This document shows positions 23,421 to 35,484 of a stretch of DNA of 64,000 bases, piece after piece. Location: assembly GCF_000003815.2 (NCBI RefSeq), contig NC_049989.1:4989227-5053226 (forward strand). Reading direction: 5' to 3'. Source of the stretch: Branchiostoma floridae (Eukaryota > Chordata > Leptocardii > Amphioxiformes > Branchiostomatidae). The position numbers and the translations under genes were made by a program. The notes beneath the pieces are model-generated. The model did not search any database, had not been told where the DNA came from, and was given only the letters and a program-made list of their open reading frames with translations. Position 1 is the first letter of the stretch. The number at the start of each line of letters is the position of its first letter.

Positions 23421-24032
23421 TTGATCTGATCAGATTTGTTCACACAACTTGAAATCAATTTACAAAACATAGAGTAAAAATGCTAGGGGAGAAAAGTTCT
23501 ATCCCCACTAAATCTAACAAATAATAATGTAAATTTAACAAATCAGATAATAATGATAGTAAATGATGACAAATACATAATTAATTACAACAAATTTCTC
23601 TGTTGTTAATGTTCACTATAAAGGTGTCCCAAATAACACCCATGTTACCACACTTGTCTCTCTCTCACTCTCTAGATCACAACATTTTATATCAGCTATA
23701 TCAGAACAACAATTTTCCCTACTGGTACTGTTCACACTATTAATGATACTCTTTTGTTACTCATTTATTTCCCCAATATAGTTACTTCCTGTGGAGATGG
23801 GGATTTAATCATGGGGCTGCTACATTGAGTATCACCCAAGTTGTGCTGCTTTATGTTGAATTCCTAATTTTCATAATTTGCATAAAGGCACGTGGAAACG
23901 TGATATCCCACCTGGACCATAGAACAACCAATCATCAATTCTATGATGTTGGGCCATTTATGTACAGGGTGAGCTATGTGGGTGTTTTTTCATTTTCTAG
24001 GCCTCTTTTAATCATAAGAATCTTCTCCTGAA
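23421..24032. other. No gene seen
   Basis: AT-rich spacer between the degenerate repeat and the stop codon of the leftward LRR receptor. It should include that gene's 3' UTR. Confidence 0.3.
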
Positions 24033-27000
24033 CTAATTTGCGTACAGCGAATTCAGCTGTGAGGCAGTTGGCCCTGAGCCATAAGAAAGATTTCTAGCAT
24101 CCAAATGTTCAGTGGTGGTCTGACACTGGCCCTGCCCTGTCTGATCATGTTGGTTCATATCTTCATACTGCTGACCGTGACCAGTGGTCACTGCAGTTGT
24201 GGGGTTTTTGTTGATAGCCTGAGACTGACCCTGCCATCTCTGATAGTGTTTATCCATATCTTCATACTGGTGATCATGACCACTGGTCACTACAGCATCT
24301 GTGGTGTTGGATTTAGTGATTGGCTGATACTGGCCTACAACATTGTACAGCGAATTCAGTTTTGAGTTTGAGGCAGCTGCTTGTGTGCTGTGTTGTGGAC
24401 TTTTAGTGTCCAATGATTCCATGATATGGTGCTCTCCTGTCTGACTATGGCCACTGATTGTTACAGTAGCTGTGGTGTTTAAATTTGTGTTGAATTCAGT
24501 GATGGCCTGAGACTGGCCATGCCTTGTCTGATCATCACCCCTGGATGATGCTATTTCTTTTTGAAGTGTTCCTTTACCTGCATTCATGGGATTTGGCTTT
24601 AAGGCAGCTAGCACTTCGTCATGTGATAGATTTCCAAGTTTCAGAGTTTCAGTGGTGGCATGAGACTGACCCTGGCCTGTCTTATTATTACCACTGGTAG
24701 ATGTTGGGTCATTTTGAGATGTTCCCACGCCTCCGTACATGGGATTTGGCTTTAAGGCAGCCAACACTTCGTTACGTGACAGATTTCTGACTTTTAGAGA
24801 TTCAGTGGTGGCCTGAGACTGACCCTGGCCTGTCTTATTATTACCACTAGTAGATGCTGGGTCATTTTGAGATGTTCGCACACCTCCGTACATGGGATTT
24901 GGCTTTAAGGCAGCCAAAACTTCGTTATGTGACAGATTTCCGACTTTTAGAGATTCAGTGGTGGCATGAGACTGGCCCTGCCCTGTCTGATCATGATTGA
25001 TGTCAACATCTTCATACAGGTTGCATTGATCATTGGTCGTTACGGAAACAACTGTGTTACTGGTAACCGCATTGGGATTTGGTCCCGAAGGGGAGCGACT
25101 GGTCATTCTTTTGTACCACATTGTTAGAATGACAACACCAATCAGGGCAACACCAGACACGGAACCACCCACGGAACCAATGAGAACAGGTAGTGGAGCG
25201 GAATTGGTGTTTTCTGGTTTGGTTAAAGTGATTACAGGAGATAGAGTTACTGTTGCTTTTGTTTTGCTTGTTTCACCTGCAGGACCTGCCATTGAATCTG
25301 CACTGTTTTTGAAGTGCCAGCAATAGAGAGAGGTGACATTCCCGTTGTAACAGTAGTTAGAGGCTACTTGAATATCAATGGTTGGCACTTCACATCGCAT
25401 TTCTTCAGGATTGACATCTATAAGCTTCTGACCCTGGAATTTGGCTGGTTGGGTACATGTTATCTGGTCTTTCAACGATGGAAAGTTGGTCATATTCAGC
25501 CTGAGGGGAACCATCCTACAATCACACTGCCAGGGGTTTCCGTCAAGTTGTATGGTAGGAATAGATTGCAAGAAATCATAAGAAGAATCGAGAATAATGG
25601 ACATCTTGTTTGACTGCAGGTCCAAATATTGTAGCCGGGACAGATTTACAAATGTACCGGGAGAAATCTTGGCTATTTGGTTGTGTGATAGATACAGCTT
25701 TTGTAGCTCGAGTAGATGTGCAAATATACCTGGCTGAATCTTTTTCATTTGGTTTCTGTTCAGCCACAACGTTTTGAGGTGGGTTAGGTTTGCAAACGAA
25801 CCAAGCTGAATCTTTGTAATGTTGTTGGAGGACAGGACCAGATCTTTTAGCCAGTGTAGATTTACAAATAATCCAGGCTGGATCATTGTTATCTGGTTGT
25901 TGGACAGATACAACCCTTTGAGCTGGTGTGTATCTGCAAATGTCCCAGCGTGAATCTTTCCTATTTTGTTAGAGGACAGGTCCAACATTTGAAGCTGGGT
26001 TAGATTTGCAAGTGTAGTAGCATGAATCTTCGATATCTGGTTACGGGACAGATACAACTTTTGAAGCCGGGTTGAATTTGCAAATACATATGGAGGAAGC
26101 ATTGTTATTGGGCTATTACACAACCGCAACTCTTCGAGCCATTGTAGATTTGCAAATGCACCAGGAAGAATCGTTGTAATCTGGTTCTTACAGAGGTACA
26201 AACTTTTGATTTTGGTTAGATATGCAAATGAACCCTCCTGAATCGTTGTTATATTGTTGGAGGACAAGTACAGCATTTGGATCCGGGGTTGTTTTGCAAA
26301 CATACTAGGCTGCATCATTGTTATTTGGTTGTTGTAAAGCCGCAACACTTCCAGACTGGTAAGATTTGCAAATGCACCAGGCTGAATCATTGATATCTGG
26401 TTCTTGGACAGTTCCAAACTGTTGAGTTGGGGTAGATTTGTGAAAGCACCTGCAGGAATTTCTGTTATCTGATTGGAGTCCAGATGCAATCTATATAGCC
26501 GTGGTAGGTTTCCAATCGTACCTGACTCAACCTTTGTTATCTGGTTGAAGGACAGGTCCAATTGTTGAAGTCGGGGTACATTTGCAAATGTACCAGGCAT
26601 GATCATTGATATTTTGTTCTTCATCAGGAACAAACTTTTGAGAGAGATTAGATCTGCCAATAAGGCCACCGGAATCCCTGTTACCTGGTTGTAGCACAGG
26701 TCCAAATCTTGTAGCCGTAATAGTTTTGCAAATGCACCAGACTGAATCATTGTTATCTTGTTGGAGGACAGATCCAACTCTTCTAGCTGTGTTAGATTTG
26801 CAAATATACCTGACTGAATCTGTGTAATCCGGTTGGAGGAGGGTTTTCGGAAAAACCTGTCCAGTCCGGAATGCGGAAAACCCTGTCCAGTCTGAAAAGA
26901 GGGTCTGCATGGGGGTATACGTTGCAAGCTATTAATTACTAGTATGCAACAACATTTTTTAATCTTTAATATGGCTAAGCACAGAAATAACATCAACTTG

Positions 27001-28157
27001 AAGTGTGACACAATGTCATACAAAAATTATAACTTAACAAAAATCATCCATCACTGCTACTTCTGTGCATCATATAAAAAACTTCTACTCTTTAAGTCTT
27101 TGAGACTGAATATGCTATTAATAGCCTTACGGCATAATTTTGCAAATAAAACACTTTATTTTTAAAATGATACATAGTTCTATATAGCTCACAACTTGCC
27201 TCTAAAGCCTCTAAAGCCTTTAGGGTTTGAAAAATGCCATCTCGGCTTTATTGTAGGGCATTGTAAAATATATGTAATGTTATAACATTGTGTGTGTACT
27301 AAAGTCGTGTTGATATTGGAATCTTTCGCAGTCATTCTATCAAACCTGGATTTAAACATACCAGCTCTCAAAATGAGTGCTGCACTTTTATCATTTAAAG
27401 AAAACCTTTCAAAGCCTGTCTTTGTAATGTATTGCCACTAATTAACAACCCGAAATTGACGGACACTCACTATCCATTGTTTGATGGACAATGGGCCGGG
27501 TGTAATTCTCTCCTCCTCATGTCCTACCAGATAAGTGTTAATTGGGTACTTTGCATTTGACAGAACTGACTTTGTGTGCATGCATATTGCGCCTTTGGGT
27601 CACTCATTATGCTGCCGATTCTATAGTTATGTGTATCAATTTAGTGTAAGTGCTATCTGAAGTAATAGTTTTTATGTATTGCCAGGAACCCCTATGCAGA
27701 CCCTCTTTTCAGACTGGACAGGGTTTTCCGCCCCATTTCCCTGTCTGGACTGGACAGGGTTTTCCGAAAACCCGTTGGAGGACAAGTACAACTTTCTGAG
27801 AGTGGGCAGAGTGAATGTACAAGGACGGATGGATGTGATTTTGTTGTTGTTTAAATACAACTCTTGAAGCTTGGGTAAATATGGGAAATGATCAACAGTG
27901 ATGATGCTATATCCCAACTTCAACTGTGTCAAATTCGTATACAATAACAGCTCAGATCTATTTACCGTTTTAATGTGATTACCTCTTAACGTTAAGCCAT
28001 AGATGGATGTTGGGAGGTTCTGGGGGATGCTGGTGAGGTCCCGGTCTCGGCATTTGCAGCTTGATAATGGTGCACAGCTACAGCCGGCTTCTTGCATGTT
28101 GGGCTCCTTCAGGATGATGAGAAGGAAAATCAGCAAGTGTCGCAGCTTTCTTCCCAT
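24033..28157 (-). CDS. Leucine-rich-repeat transmembrane receptor, coding exon split by a transposon
   Basis: Start ATG at 28157 follows a good acceptor (TTCTGTTTAG), implying a 5' UTR intron. The coding sequence runs 28157-27774, is broken by a 933-bp element (26841-27773), and resumes at 26831. With the element and one target copy removed it is in frame for 1060 residues. Order: signal peptide ([12 protein letters not shown]), Cys-rich N-cap ([16 protein letters not shown]), about twenty 24-residue LRRs of the form [19 protein letters not shown], Cys-rich C-cap (NPWQCDCRM, near residue 558), a membrane span (about 675-705, [17 protein letters not shown]), and a cytoplasmic tail of about 350 residues. 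The tail carries three 51-residue repeats with [12 protein letters not shown] and Tyr motifs such as LYEDVD and QYEDMN, ending LNSLYAN. Ligand unknown; the architecture suggests a cell-surface adhesion or immune-type receptor. The product is either disrupted or the element is spliced out. Confidence 0.85.
24560..25020 (-). repeat. Three 153-bp coding repeats in the LRR receptor tail
   Basis: Each unit encodes 51 residues starting [14 protein letters not shown] and including [15 protein letters not shown]. The first two copies keep NPMY; the third, closest to the C-terminus, reads NPMN. Copies are in frame and highly similar, pointing to recent tandem expansion. Confidence 0.85.
26841..27773. 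mobile_element. 933-bp non-autonomous TIR element inserted in the LRR exon
   Basis: The ends are inverted repeats of about 75 bp with gaps. The left begins GGGTTTTCGGAAAA and continues through CTGTCCAGTCTGAAAAGAGG and GTCTGCATGGGGG; the right end is the same read inverted. Identical 9-bp flanks GTTGGAGGA occur at 26832-26840 and 27774-27782. Long TIRs with a 9-bp duplication fit a Mutator-like (MULE) element. The interior has no transposase frame. Caution: GTTGGAGGA encodes the recurrent SSN of the LRR repeats, so the flanks could in principle be two LRR copies rather than a true duplication. Confidence 0.8.
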
Positions 28158-28289
28158 GGTGCTGGCCCTGCCACCTAAACAGAATATGACGTTCATCTGT
28201 ACTAAAAGCTACGCTAGCTTTGTGAAAAATACAGAACTGGAAAATCCCTGTGTAAATAACCCAATATTTGTCTTATTTCCAGGGTGGTA

Positions 28290-28440
28290 CTGCTTGTCTG
28301 ATGCTGTCTATTTGAATGATTTTAACATCTATGATCACGATGAACAAAATAAAACAGCTGTGGTGTTTGCATTAGATTCAATTCAGGGATGGCATGAGAC
28401 TGGTCCTCCTGATCATGACCACTAGTCACTACAAACAGTA
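28290..28440 (-). pseudogene. Fragment of a second LRR-receptor tail
   Basis: Bases 28345-28440 match the tail-coding DNA of the neighbouring receptor: GCTGTGGTGTTTG, GATGGCATGAGACTGG and GATCATGACCACTAGTCACT correspond to parts of 24280-24310 and 24465-24515. No LRR or membrane region accompanies it, so it is a decayed piece of a tandem paralogue just upstream of the live gene. Confidence 0.55.
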
Positions 28441-29584
28441 AAAGAGAAACAAACTAAGGAAGGAGTGTTATATTGTGTATTACATGAGAGAAAACGTAAT
28501 CAGATTCAACTTTTTTCTATTCATCACTTTGTCTTAATTTCAACCTCTTGCAAAATCTTTCACTCTAAATTGTCAGCAAATTAAGAAATTAAATTGTTTG
28601 GGCTAATAAACAGACTTTTAAAACAGTTTAATATCATCATGATCTGTTTAGATGTTTGAGGCACAAAGTTCTGTATGCCCCATGTTTACTGCTTCTAAGA
28701 TTCGTGCAATCAGCAGTCATTCCTTTATAGTGTGTAACAAACAGTTTTAGATTACAATGGTCTTAGTGATATGCTAATGTTGATTGTCTGATGCCAGCTT
28801 TCAAATATTAATAAAAGATTATTACTCTTTTTGCTGACCTTTGAATGCGCTCTATTTGCACCATGCAGATATGGAAATCAGTAAAAGGATAGAAAATTCA
28901 TATTTCTCTTTAAAAGAGCATTTGCCTTATCCTGAAATACCATTGAAATCTTACGTTATAGGACTGTGCCTCTACCTTATAGTAGTCATGCTATTCTACA
29001 CAATGTACACAATTGTACAGAAATACCCCTTAAGACAAATAAACAGTGGTGGCTGCTATACGTTCATTGTCTGAATAGTTGTGACAAGAAAAGTTGTAGT
29101 TTCAACAGCCCTAAAATAGTTACATAATAAAAAATGGCCTTGAATGATGGCATGGTCGATCTGTATTTTCTAGTTCTTGCAGCGCGCCTGGACCCCTACT
29201 CAGTAATACTCTAATCTCCAAGCAGGTTGTTAAAGTGTTCTAAAGGTCATCTGCAGGCTTCTTTGACAGGTATCTGTCCTTTCCAAACAATAACCTCACA
29301 ATCTTCCACACCAACATCTGCTTAGAGAATTAAACGAACCCTGATTAAGGTAATTTATGTACAGTCTACACAACAGGTTTACCATTAACGTTTATCACCT
29401 GGTAGATACATACCTCTAGAAGCTATGTGAAACAGCTTCTGTTGGCATTTTATGGCCAGGAACTCGTGTAGAATGCCTCCGACACCTGTCGCTGCTGCTC
29501 TCACAGGGTGCGTCCTTCTGTACCTGATCCGTAATGCTGTGTAGTAAACAACCCAAGGACAGTCTTAAGCACAGTTTGGTGTTG
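28441..29584. other. No gene seen
   Basis: AT-rich intergenic sequence. An AATCTCCAAGCAGGTTGTT motif near 29214 is a dispersed repeat end that also occurs near 14851 and 51193. Confidence 0.3.
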
Positions 29585-29655
29585 ATTGTCTGAGGCTGGC
29601 TATTTGAATGATATTAACATTTATGATCCTGATAAAAATGATAATCATGATGTGT
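29585..29655 (-). pseudogene. Second diverged fragment of LRR-tail type
   Basis: TATTTGAATGATATTAACATTTATGATC here matches TATTTGAATGATTTTAACATCTATGATC at about 28310-28335. It is a further broken copy of the same locus. Confidence 0.4.
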
Positions 29656-29875
29656 TGCGAAAACATGTTCAGTCGTTTTCTTCAAAACTAAGGCGCTCGG
29701 TGAAATTGTAAGTAAACTATTCAACAAGGGTCTACCAATGCATGCATTTTTTGATTACAGGAGTAAGATAAGAAATAAAGGCGTCACAGTGTTTGTGTAT
29801 CAGGTATCCTTTATTCTTGATATATTTCACTCCCCCGAAGACGTGCACATGTGCATGTACATGTTGAGTGCAGGG

Positions 29876-29975
29876 NNNNNNNNNNNNNNNNNNNNNNNNN
29901 NNNNNNNNNNNNNNNNNNNNNNNNNNNNNNNNNNNNNNNNNNNNNNNNNNNNNNNNNNNNNNNNNNNNNNNNNNN
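29876..29975. other. Assembly gap (100 N)
   Basis: Exactly 100 N, the conventional size for a gap of unknown length. The left side is next to a dispersed repeat also present at about 21790-21900. Confidence 0.98.
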
Positions 29976-31335
29976 ATTAGGAGTCCTCGTCTTTTCTTTC
30001 GAAACTAAGCAACGAACCAATTCAGGCTTTTAGATTGACACAAGAGCCAGGAACAATATAGAACAAGAAATCAAAGATCTTACACCTTAAAGAAGCATTC
30101 GGAGTCTTTGTGAATTTCCTGGTTTCTTTATCATTGAGTGTCTTGCTAATTTGCTAAGTGTCTATGCAATGCCCCACCTTACCGACTTTGGACCGAACAA
30201 AACCAAACATTCCCTGAGAAACTCCAGTTTATCATCTTCCACCTCACATACTAATACTTTAAATATTCAAATAACTTCAGACCCACACCGAGACAAACAA
30301 ATACACAGACCAGAAACATTACCTCCATATTTACGGAGGTAATGATCTTACGACAGAAACAGCCCAACGATTTGAATCTTTGAATGTGACCTTGCCTTTA
30401 CTGGTCCGTATCTACTTTCTGTGCCATTGGGCTGGTGCCAAGTATGCCAAGATCAGGAGGCACTGGTCTGCATGTGATGTGCCTAAAATGGAATCTGACC
30501 CTGAAGGAGTGTTCTGTGCGTGATCGACGTTTGTATTCCCAATGTGAGGACGTACATTGTAAATCAATGCTCACTCAGTTCATGTAATTTGCCATCATGT
30601 GGATAACTGACCTGTGCAGGGAAGGTAGGTTGTGTAGAAGGATTTTGATGCGCCATTGTCGTGATGAAGCATTCAACGTAAAAGGAGGCCCAATTTTATT
30701 TTGTTTGTCTGCTCGAAATTGGCCCTCGTCAAGGGCAGTTGTTTTCGTATGTGGCTGACATTTGGAGAGAGTCCGACTTTCAGTGACCGTAACTCACAGG
30801 AGCATACAAGCATTACAGGCTAGGGTGATGCCATGTATTCGTTCAGATTTGGCTGCACTGACATTGAATTGACATTGAATTAGGTATTAAGGTACATTTG
30901 GCTGCACTTAATTCACTATCTTGTTTCAGTGGGTTTTACAAGCTAACAAGCATCATAGCAGACATGATTGGGGCAGGAAAGAACGCATTACACTGTCAAA
31001 GTATCCTGGTATGAATGCATTAATTGAAACATATGGAAAGCGTGAAACAATGCATGCACATAGTATGTGCAGGCTTTGTTTCACGCTTGCACGTGGTACC
31101 CAGTGCTGGGGTCTGTTTGAAATTGAATATAGAAACAGAAAAAAAAATCTTGCAGGTCCTCTTTAGATAGATAAGCAACCCGTTTGGGGTTCCCTCGTTT
31201 GCTCGTTGTAAAGACTACATCGCTGAGGATTATGAGTCACATGTGGTTTTCCTTTTTATTTGTTTTGCAAGAACCTCTGTCTGCTTCAAGAACTGATGTT
31301 CCGACTCATGTCTGCTCCTCCATCTCTATTTCACA
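29976..31335. other. Upstream region of the BTB-kelch gene, no gene seen
   Basis: No convincing exon on either strand. A TTTTGCAAG acceptor-like site at about 31271 lies 65 bp before the BTB-kelch ATG and may end a 5' UTR intron. Confidence 0.3.
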
Positions 31336-34300
31336 ATGCCTGAACACATCTTCGACTCATCTGAGGACTTTCAGTGCACCTTCTTAGAAAATGGAGACTT
31401 GCTGTTCAAAGACAAGTCTCATGGAAGGCGCCTTTTTGAAGGTTTATCTCGGCTACCACCTGGTTCCTCAGCGACAGTCACAGACATTCTTAGCAAAAAC
31501 CTAACAACAACTCTCGAACTTAGCGACGATGAAGAACGGTACATCAGACTCGATCACACCGCTGTGCTGGAGACACTGGGAAACCTCAGGTCATCCAGGA
31601 AACTTTGCGATGTCGTTCTTCGTGTTTCGCGCTCCAAGTTTTACTGTCATCGAGCAGTCCTGGCATCCTTTAGTCCTTTCTTTGCAAGAATGCTTCTCGG
31701 TGACTTCAAGGAGAGCCAAGACAAAAACGTTTGGCTAAACGACGTGTCGTCTAAGATTGTTGATGAACTCTTGACCTACGTCTACGCAGGATCGTTAACT
31801 ATCACGAGATCTAACGTAGAGAGACTTGTCCATACAGCGACGCTCTTTCAGCTACCATCGGTGGTGACAACCTGTTGCCAGTATCTTTCCAAGCAGCTTT
31901 GCGTCGAAAACTGTTTCGGGATTTGGGTCTTTGCCGAGGCTTATTGTTGCTTAAATCTAGCGGAAGAAGCGAGAGGACTTGCTCTGGAGAATTTATCTCG
32001 TGCGGCACGGGTTGGGGACTTAGACGTTCTGTCCTTTGACCACATGCTGTTTTTGATTACTGACGAACGTTGCAAGTGGTGTACTGAAGTTTTGTACGAA
32101 GTGGTGATGCAATGGGCAAGGGGCGAAAGAACCAGGCGCGAACATCATCTGCGACCATTATTGCGCTGCCTAGACCTCTCTCGCGCGCACCCAGATTTCT
32201 TCAAGCACCACATCAAGGACGAACCATTCCTTAACATGTCGCCGGAATGTCTCCAGCTTGTTCTCGATGCAGAGCAGGAGATGGAAGACCGTAAGGAACT
32301 TCGCCTACCGGGCGACGTGATAGCGCAGGTGGGCGGGACGTGCTCTGATCAGAACACGGGAGACGTCAACAATATGTCCTATATCGACTGCTGGGATGTG
32401 AGGAAAAACTCGCGAGCTGTTTTGACCGACTTGCCACCAAGTTTGGACAATGGAAACTGTTACCGTAATGTTTTAAGCATCGATGATGCCATCTACATAC
32501 TTTCCTCGATGGAAAGGTCTCAGTACGACTCTGAGAAGGAGATGGAATTCTGGCGCTACTCTGCCTCTTCTGACGCATGGACACGTCTTCCCGACCCTCT
32601 TACCTTCCACGAAGGGCACTGCGGTTTCGTGGCCGTCCAAGGACGAATCTACGCCATAGGCAGCAACCTCCTAGCCGAGAAAGATCAGTTTTACTACGAG
32701 GCGTTCAGTCTGAGGGATAACTCCTGGTTCATGGTCCCGCCCGTACCACACACGGTCCACAAGATCGTCGCCGTCTCCTGCCAGGATAAACTTGTCGTGC
32801 TAGGCTACTTTGAGGGCTGGTCCAAGAACTATTACATACAGACGCGACATAAAGGTCAGTTTCTATCTTATTCAGAGCTGTAGATATAGCTTACATGTAC
32901 GTTAATCCCTACATATCTTGCAAGATCCTTTCAATCCAAATTGTCAAGAAGTGAAATAGTCTACCGTTATATTCAAGAAAAAACTGATCTTTTAGCAACT
33001 TCATGTTTTAAAAATGAATGTTGTGCATGTATGGCTGCATTTAGTTTCCCGTCAAATGTTGTTTACTGTCGGTACACATTTAAACTGTCAGTTTCCATCT
33101 GTATGTCTCATAAAGGGGTGTGGGACTACTACGAGGTGGAGGCGTACCACGGCGGTAAGCCCCAGTTCCAGGCGGCGTGTGTAGGAACCAGGATCTACCT
33201 TCTCCCCATGCTGGGCAGGCTGCTCAAACAGATGTGCGCCTTCGACGTGGAGACGGCTGAGTTTCACATGATTCCTGTCCCAACGTACAGGTAATCATAT
33301 CTACCATGTCAAATGTTTTTATACATTCATAAACTTGCCCATTTTCAGACATTTTGGATTCTTTTTTCGTCCCTATGACATTATTCACTTCGCTCCTTAC
33401 TTCTTGATGAAACTTTGTTCTTCAAGATCAAGAGCTTAGAATGACTTGTTCTCATAATTATCCTCAAATTCCTACTCTCTGTCCATGCTACATACAAAGG
33501 TCCTACCATATCTATTGTGGACTATGTTTTCCCAGTCCATTACAGTGTGGAATGACTGTGTTGGATGGGCAGGTCGTGGTGACTGGAGGGAGAGATCAGG
33601 CCGTCTCGGCATACTCTTCACATGCCATAGAGGTAAGGTCCAGTAAACTACCTTTTTGATACCAAACGGTGCATGAAAGGTACACCTTGAGTGCGGCACC
33701 TCTGTGTACTGTATTTTCTATTTGTTGTAATAAAACCTTACAAAGACAGCAAGTTTGAAGAAGGTTTAAATAAAAAACATGGCAAGCATTTTGCATCTTT
33801 CTTTCTTTGATGTTTCACGATCTAAGCTAGGATAACAGCCATAAGAGCACGCTGACACTACATGACATATACCGCCTACAACCTCGACAACGAACGATCC
33901 AGTCTATCTCTTCTGTTACGATTATCACAATTGTGTAATACCGCCACATGAGTGTTGGCAACAATTCTGTATATTGCATTTTTGGTCTATGAGTAAGATG
34001 GCAAGAAATTGTGCTAAATTGTGCTCGTAACATACAGTAGATGTATTTTCAGCACCAAGGACGGAGTTTCATTAAAACCCAATCTTCAGCACCAAGGACA
34101 GGCGTGTCTTATAAACTCCCCCAAACGGCCAATTCAAAGAAACTCACGGCCCTTGTTAATAAATAAAAACATTTAACGCCTGATATGGTTGCCACAGCTG
34201 CCCTCTTTTCATCTGCCATCTATACAAACTAAACTTGCTGACAATGACCAAATCAATATTAAGTTTTGCACAGCATTACTTGATTAATGCTAGTTAGAAC

Positions 34301-35443
34301 ATGGCCACTACCCCTCAGCCAATGGGAGCCCTTCAATTACTGTGATTATATCCACATAGTGCAGAAAAAGTGTTGTACTATCCAAAAAGTGTGGTACTAT
34401 GTAAAATTTGCATAAAATAAAACCACACTTTTTGGATAGTACCACACTTTTTGGATAAAACAACACTTTTTCTGCACCACTGGTGGCTCACACACTGTGC
34501 TAATTGCCTAGAGGATTAGAGAGGATTAAGGCACAAAGAGCCAATGTCATAAAAGTAACCAACAGTTTGGAGACGACCACCCAGCACAGATGCCATAAAG
34601 CACCATGAATAGATTCCATTGATCAATAAATTCTCTTTCACTTTATTTGCTTATCCATGAGAGCAAAGAGGTCCCTTTTTAACTTCCTTGATGAGAGGTA
34701 ACTCTGACACACTTTGAATATAATGTAATATCCTAAGTATGAATTGTCCTTGATTCATCTTGAAAAACTGAAAGCTTCGGGGTAGTGGCCATGTTCTAAA
34801 ATAGATAGATGATGGGCTTGGCTTNNNNNNNNNNNNNNNNNNNNNNNNNNNNNNNNNNNNNNNNNNNNNNNNNNNNNNNNNNNNNNNNNNNNNNNNNNNN
34901 NNNNNNNNNNNNNNNNNNNNNNNNGGCTTCGCCTAGGGTGTTAAAGGATCACCCTTGTGGTTGGAACAACCCCTATTTTCACATAATCAAGCCACGCCCA
35001 TCATCTATCTATTACATATCTGTTTACGTTTTATTTGTCTATGGTTTTAAGTGGTATTATTTGATTTGCCTATATTTGTATGGGACATGTACGATAGAGT
35101 AAGCCAGCCATGTAAGTTGATGTTAGCAATATTGTATTGGATAACAGAAAAAAATGTATAAAATCTACCTAGTTGTGACATCCATACTTAAAAAACTACA
35201 TAACAACATCCATATCCATGCAGGAATTAGAATAGCAAAAATAGGATATCTTATGGACAAAATGTGATCTTTCTTTTCACCCAGGCATATGACAGTACGA
35301 AAGGCAAGTGGGTGAGGATTGGATGGCAGGCAGAGCCTGTAAGGCGAGCACACAGCTGTGTAACTATACCTAACTGTCAGTGGATCCAACAGAGGCTAGA
35401 CAGGCAGGAACAGGCACACACAGAGGCGGAAGAGAGTAACTAG
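31336..35443 (+). CDS. BTB-BACK-kelch protein, 4 coding exons
   Basis: Members of this family are usually substrate adaptors for CUL3 ubiquitin ligases: BTB binds CUL3 and dimerises, kelch binds the client. Exons 31336-32854, 33116-33290, 33536-33632 and 35285-35443 join in phase to 649 residues. After a 70-residue leader comes the BTB domain (about 76-185: LRSSRKLCDVVLRV, FYCHRAVLASFSPFFARML, VDELLTYVYAGSLTI), then BACK (about 190-290: VENCFGIWVFAEAYCC). The kelch region (about 330-640) is diverged: only a few double-Gly blades (IAQVGG, VVVTGG) are obvious. The protein ends in a polar HTEAEESN tail. The large first exon is typical of KLHL genes. I cannot assign it to a named KLHL orthologue. 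Intron 3 (33633-35284) holds a hairpin MITE and a sequence gap. Confidence 0.9.
34359..34477. mobile_element. Near-perfect palindromic MITE
   Basis: GTGCAGAAAAAGTGTTGTAC...TCCAAAAAGTGTGGTACTAT is repeated inverted to the right, separated by about 25 bp. The arms are over 40 bp with few mismatches. It would form a strong hairpin in BTB-kelch intron 3. Confidence 0.8.
34799..35011. mobile_element. TIR element interrupted by an assembly gap
   Basis: AGATAGATGATGGGCTTGGC before the gap is matched inverted by GCCACGCCCATCATCTATCT after it. The gap therefore falls inside an inverted-repeat element of unknown true length. Confidence 0.65.
34825..34924. other. Assembly gap (100 N)
   Basis: Exactly 100 N, a gap of unknown size within BTB-kelch intron 3. 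Confidence 0.98.
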
Positions 35444-35484
35444 GGACAACAGTAACTAGGGACAACACAAAAACATCATTTATA

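Noticed and set aside
24105-25767. Open frames on the opposite or shifted strand within the LRR gene
   Set aside because: They are shadows of the long minus-strand frame and lack LRR or other domain patterns.
32941-33294. 117-codon frame taken as a separate gene
   Set aside because: Only 33116-33290 is coding, as exon 2 of the BTB-kelch gene. The upstream part is intron.
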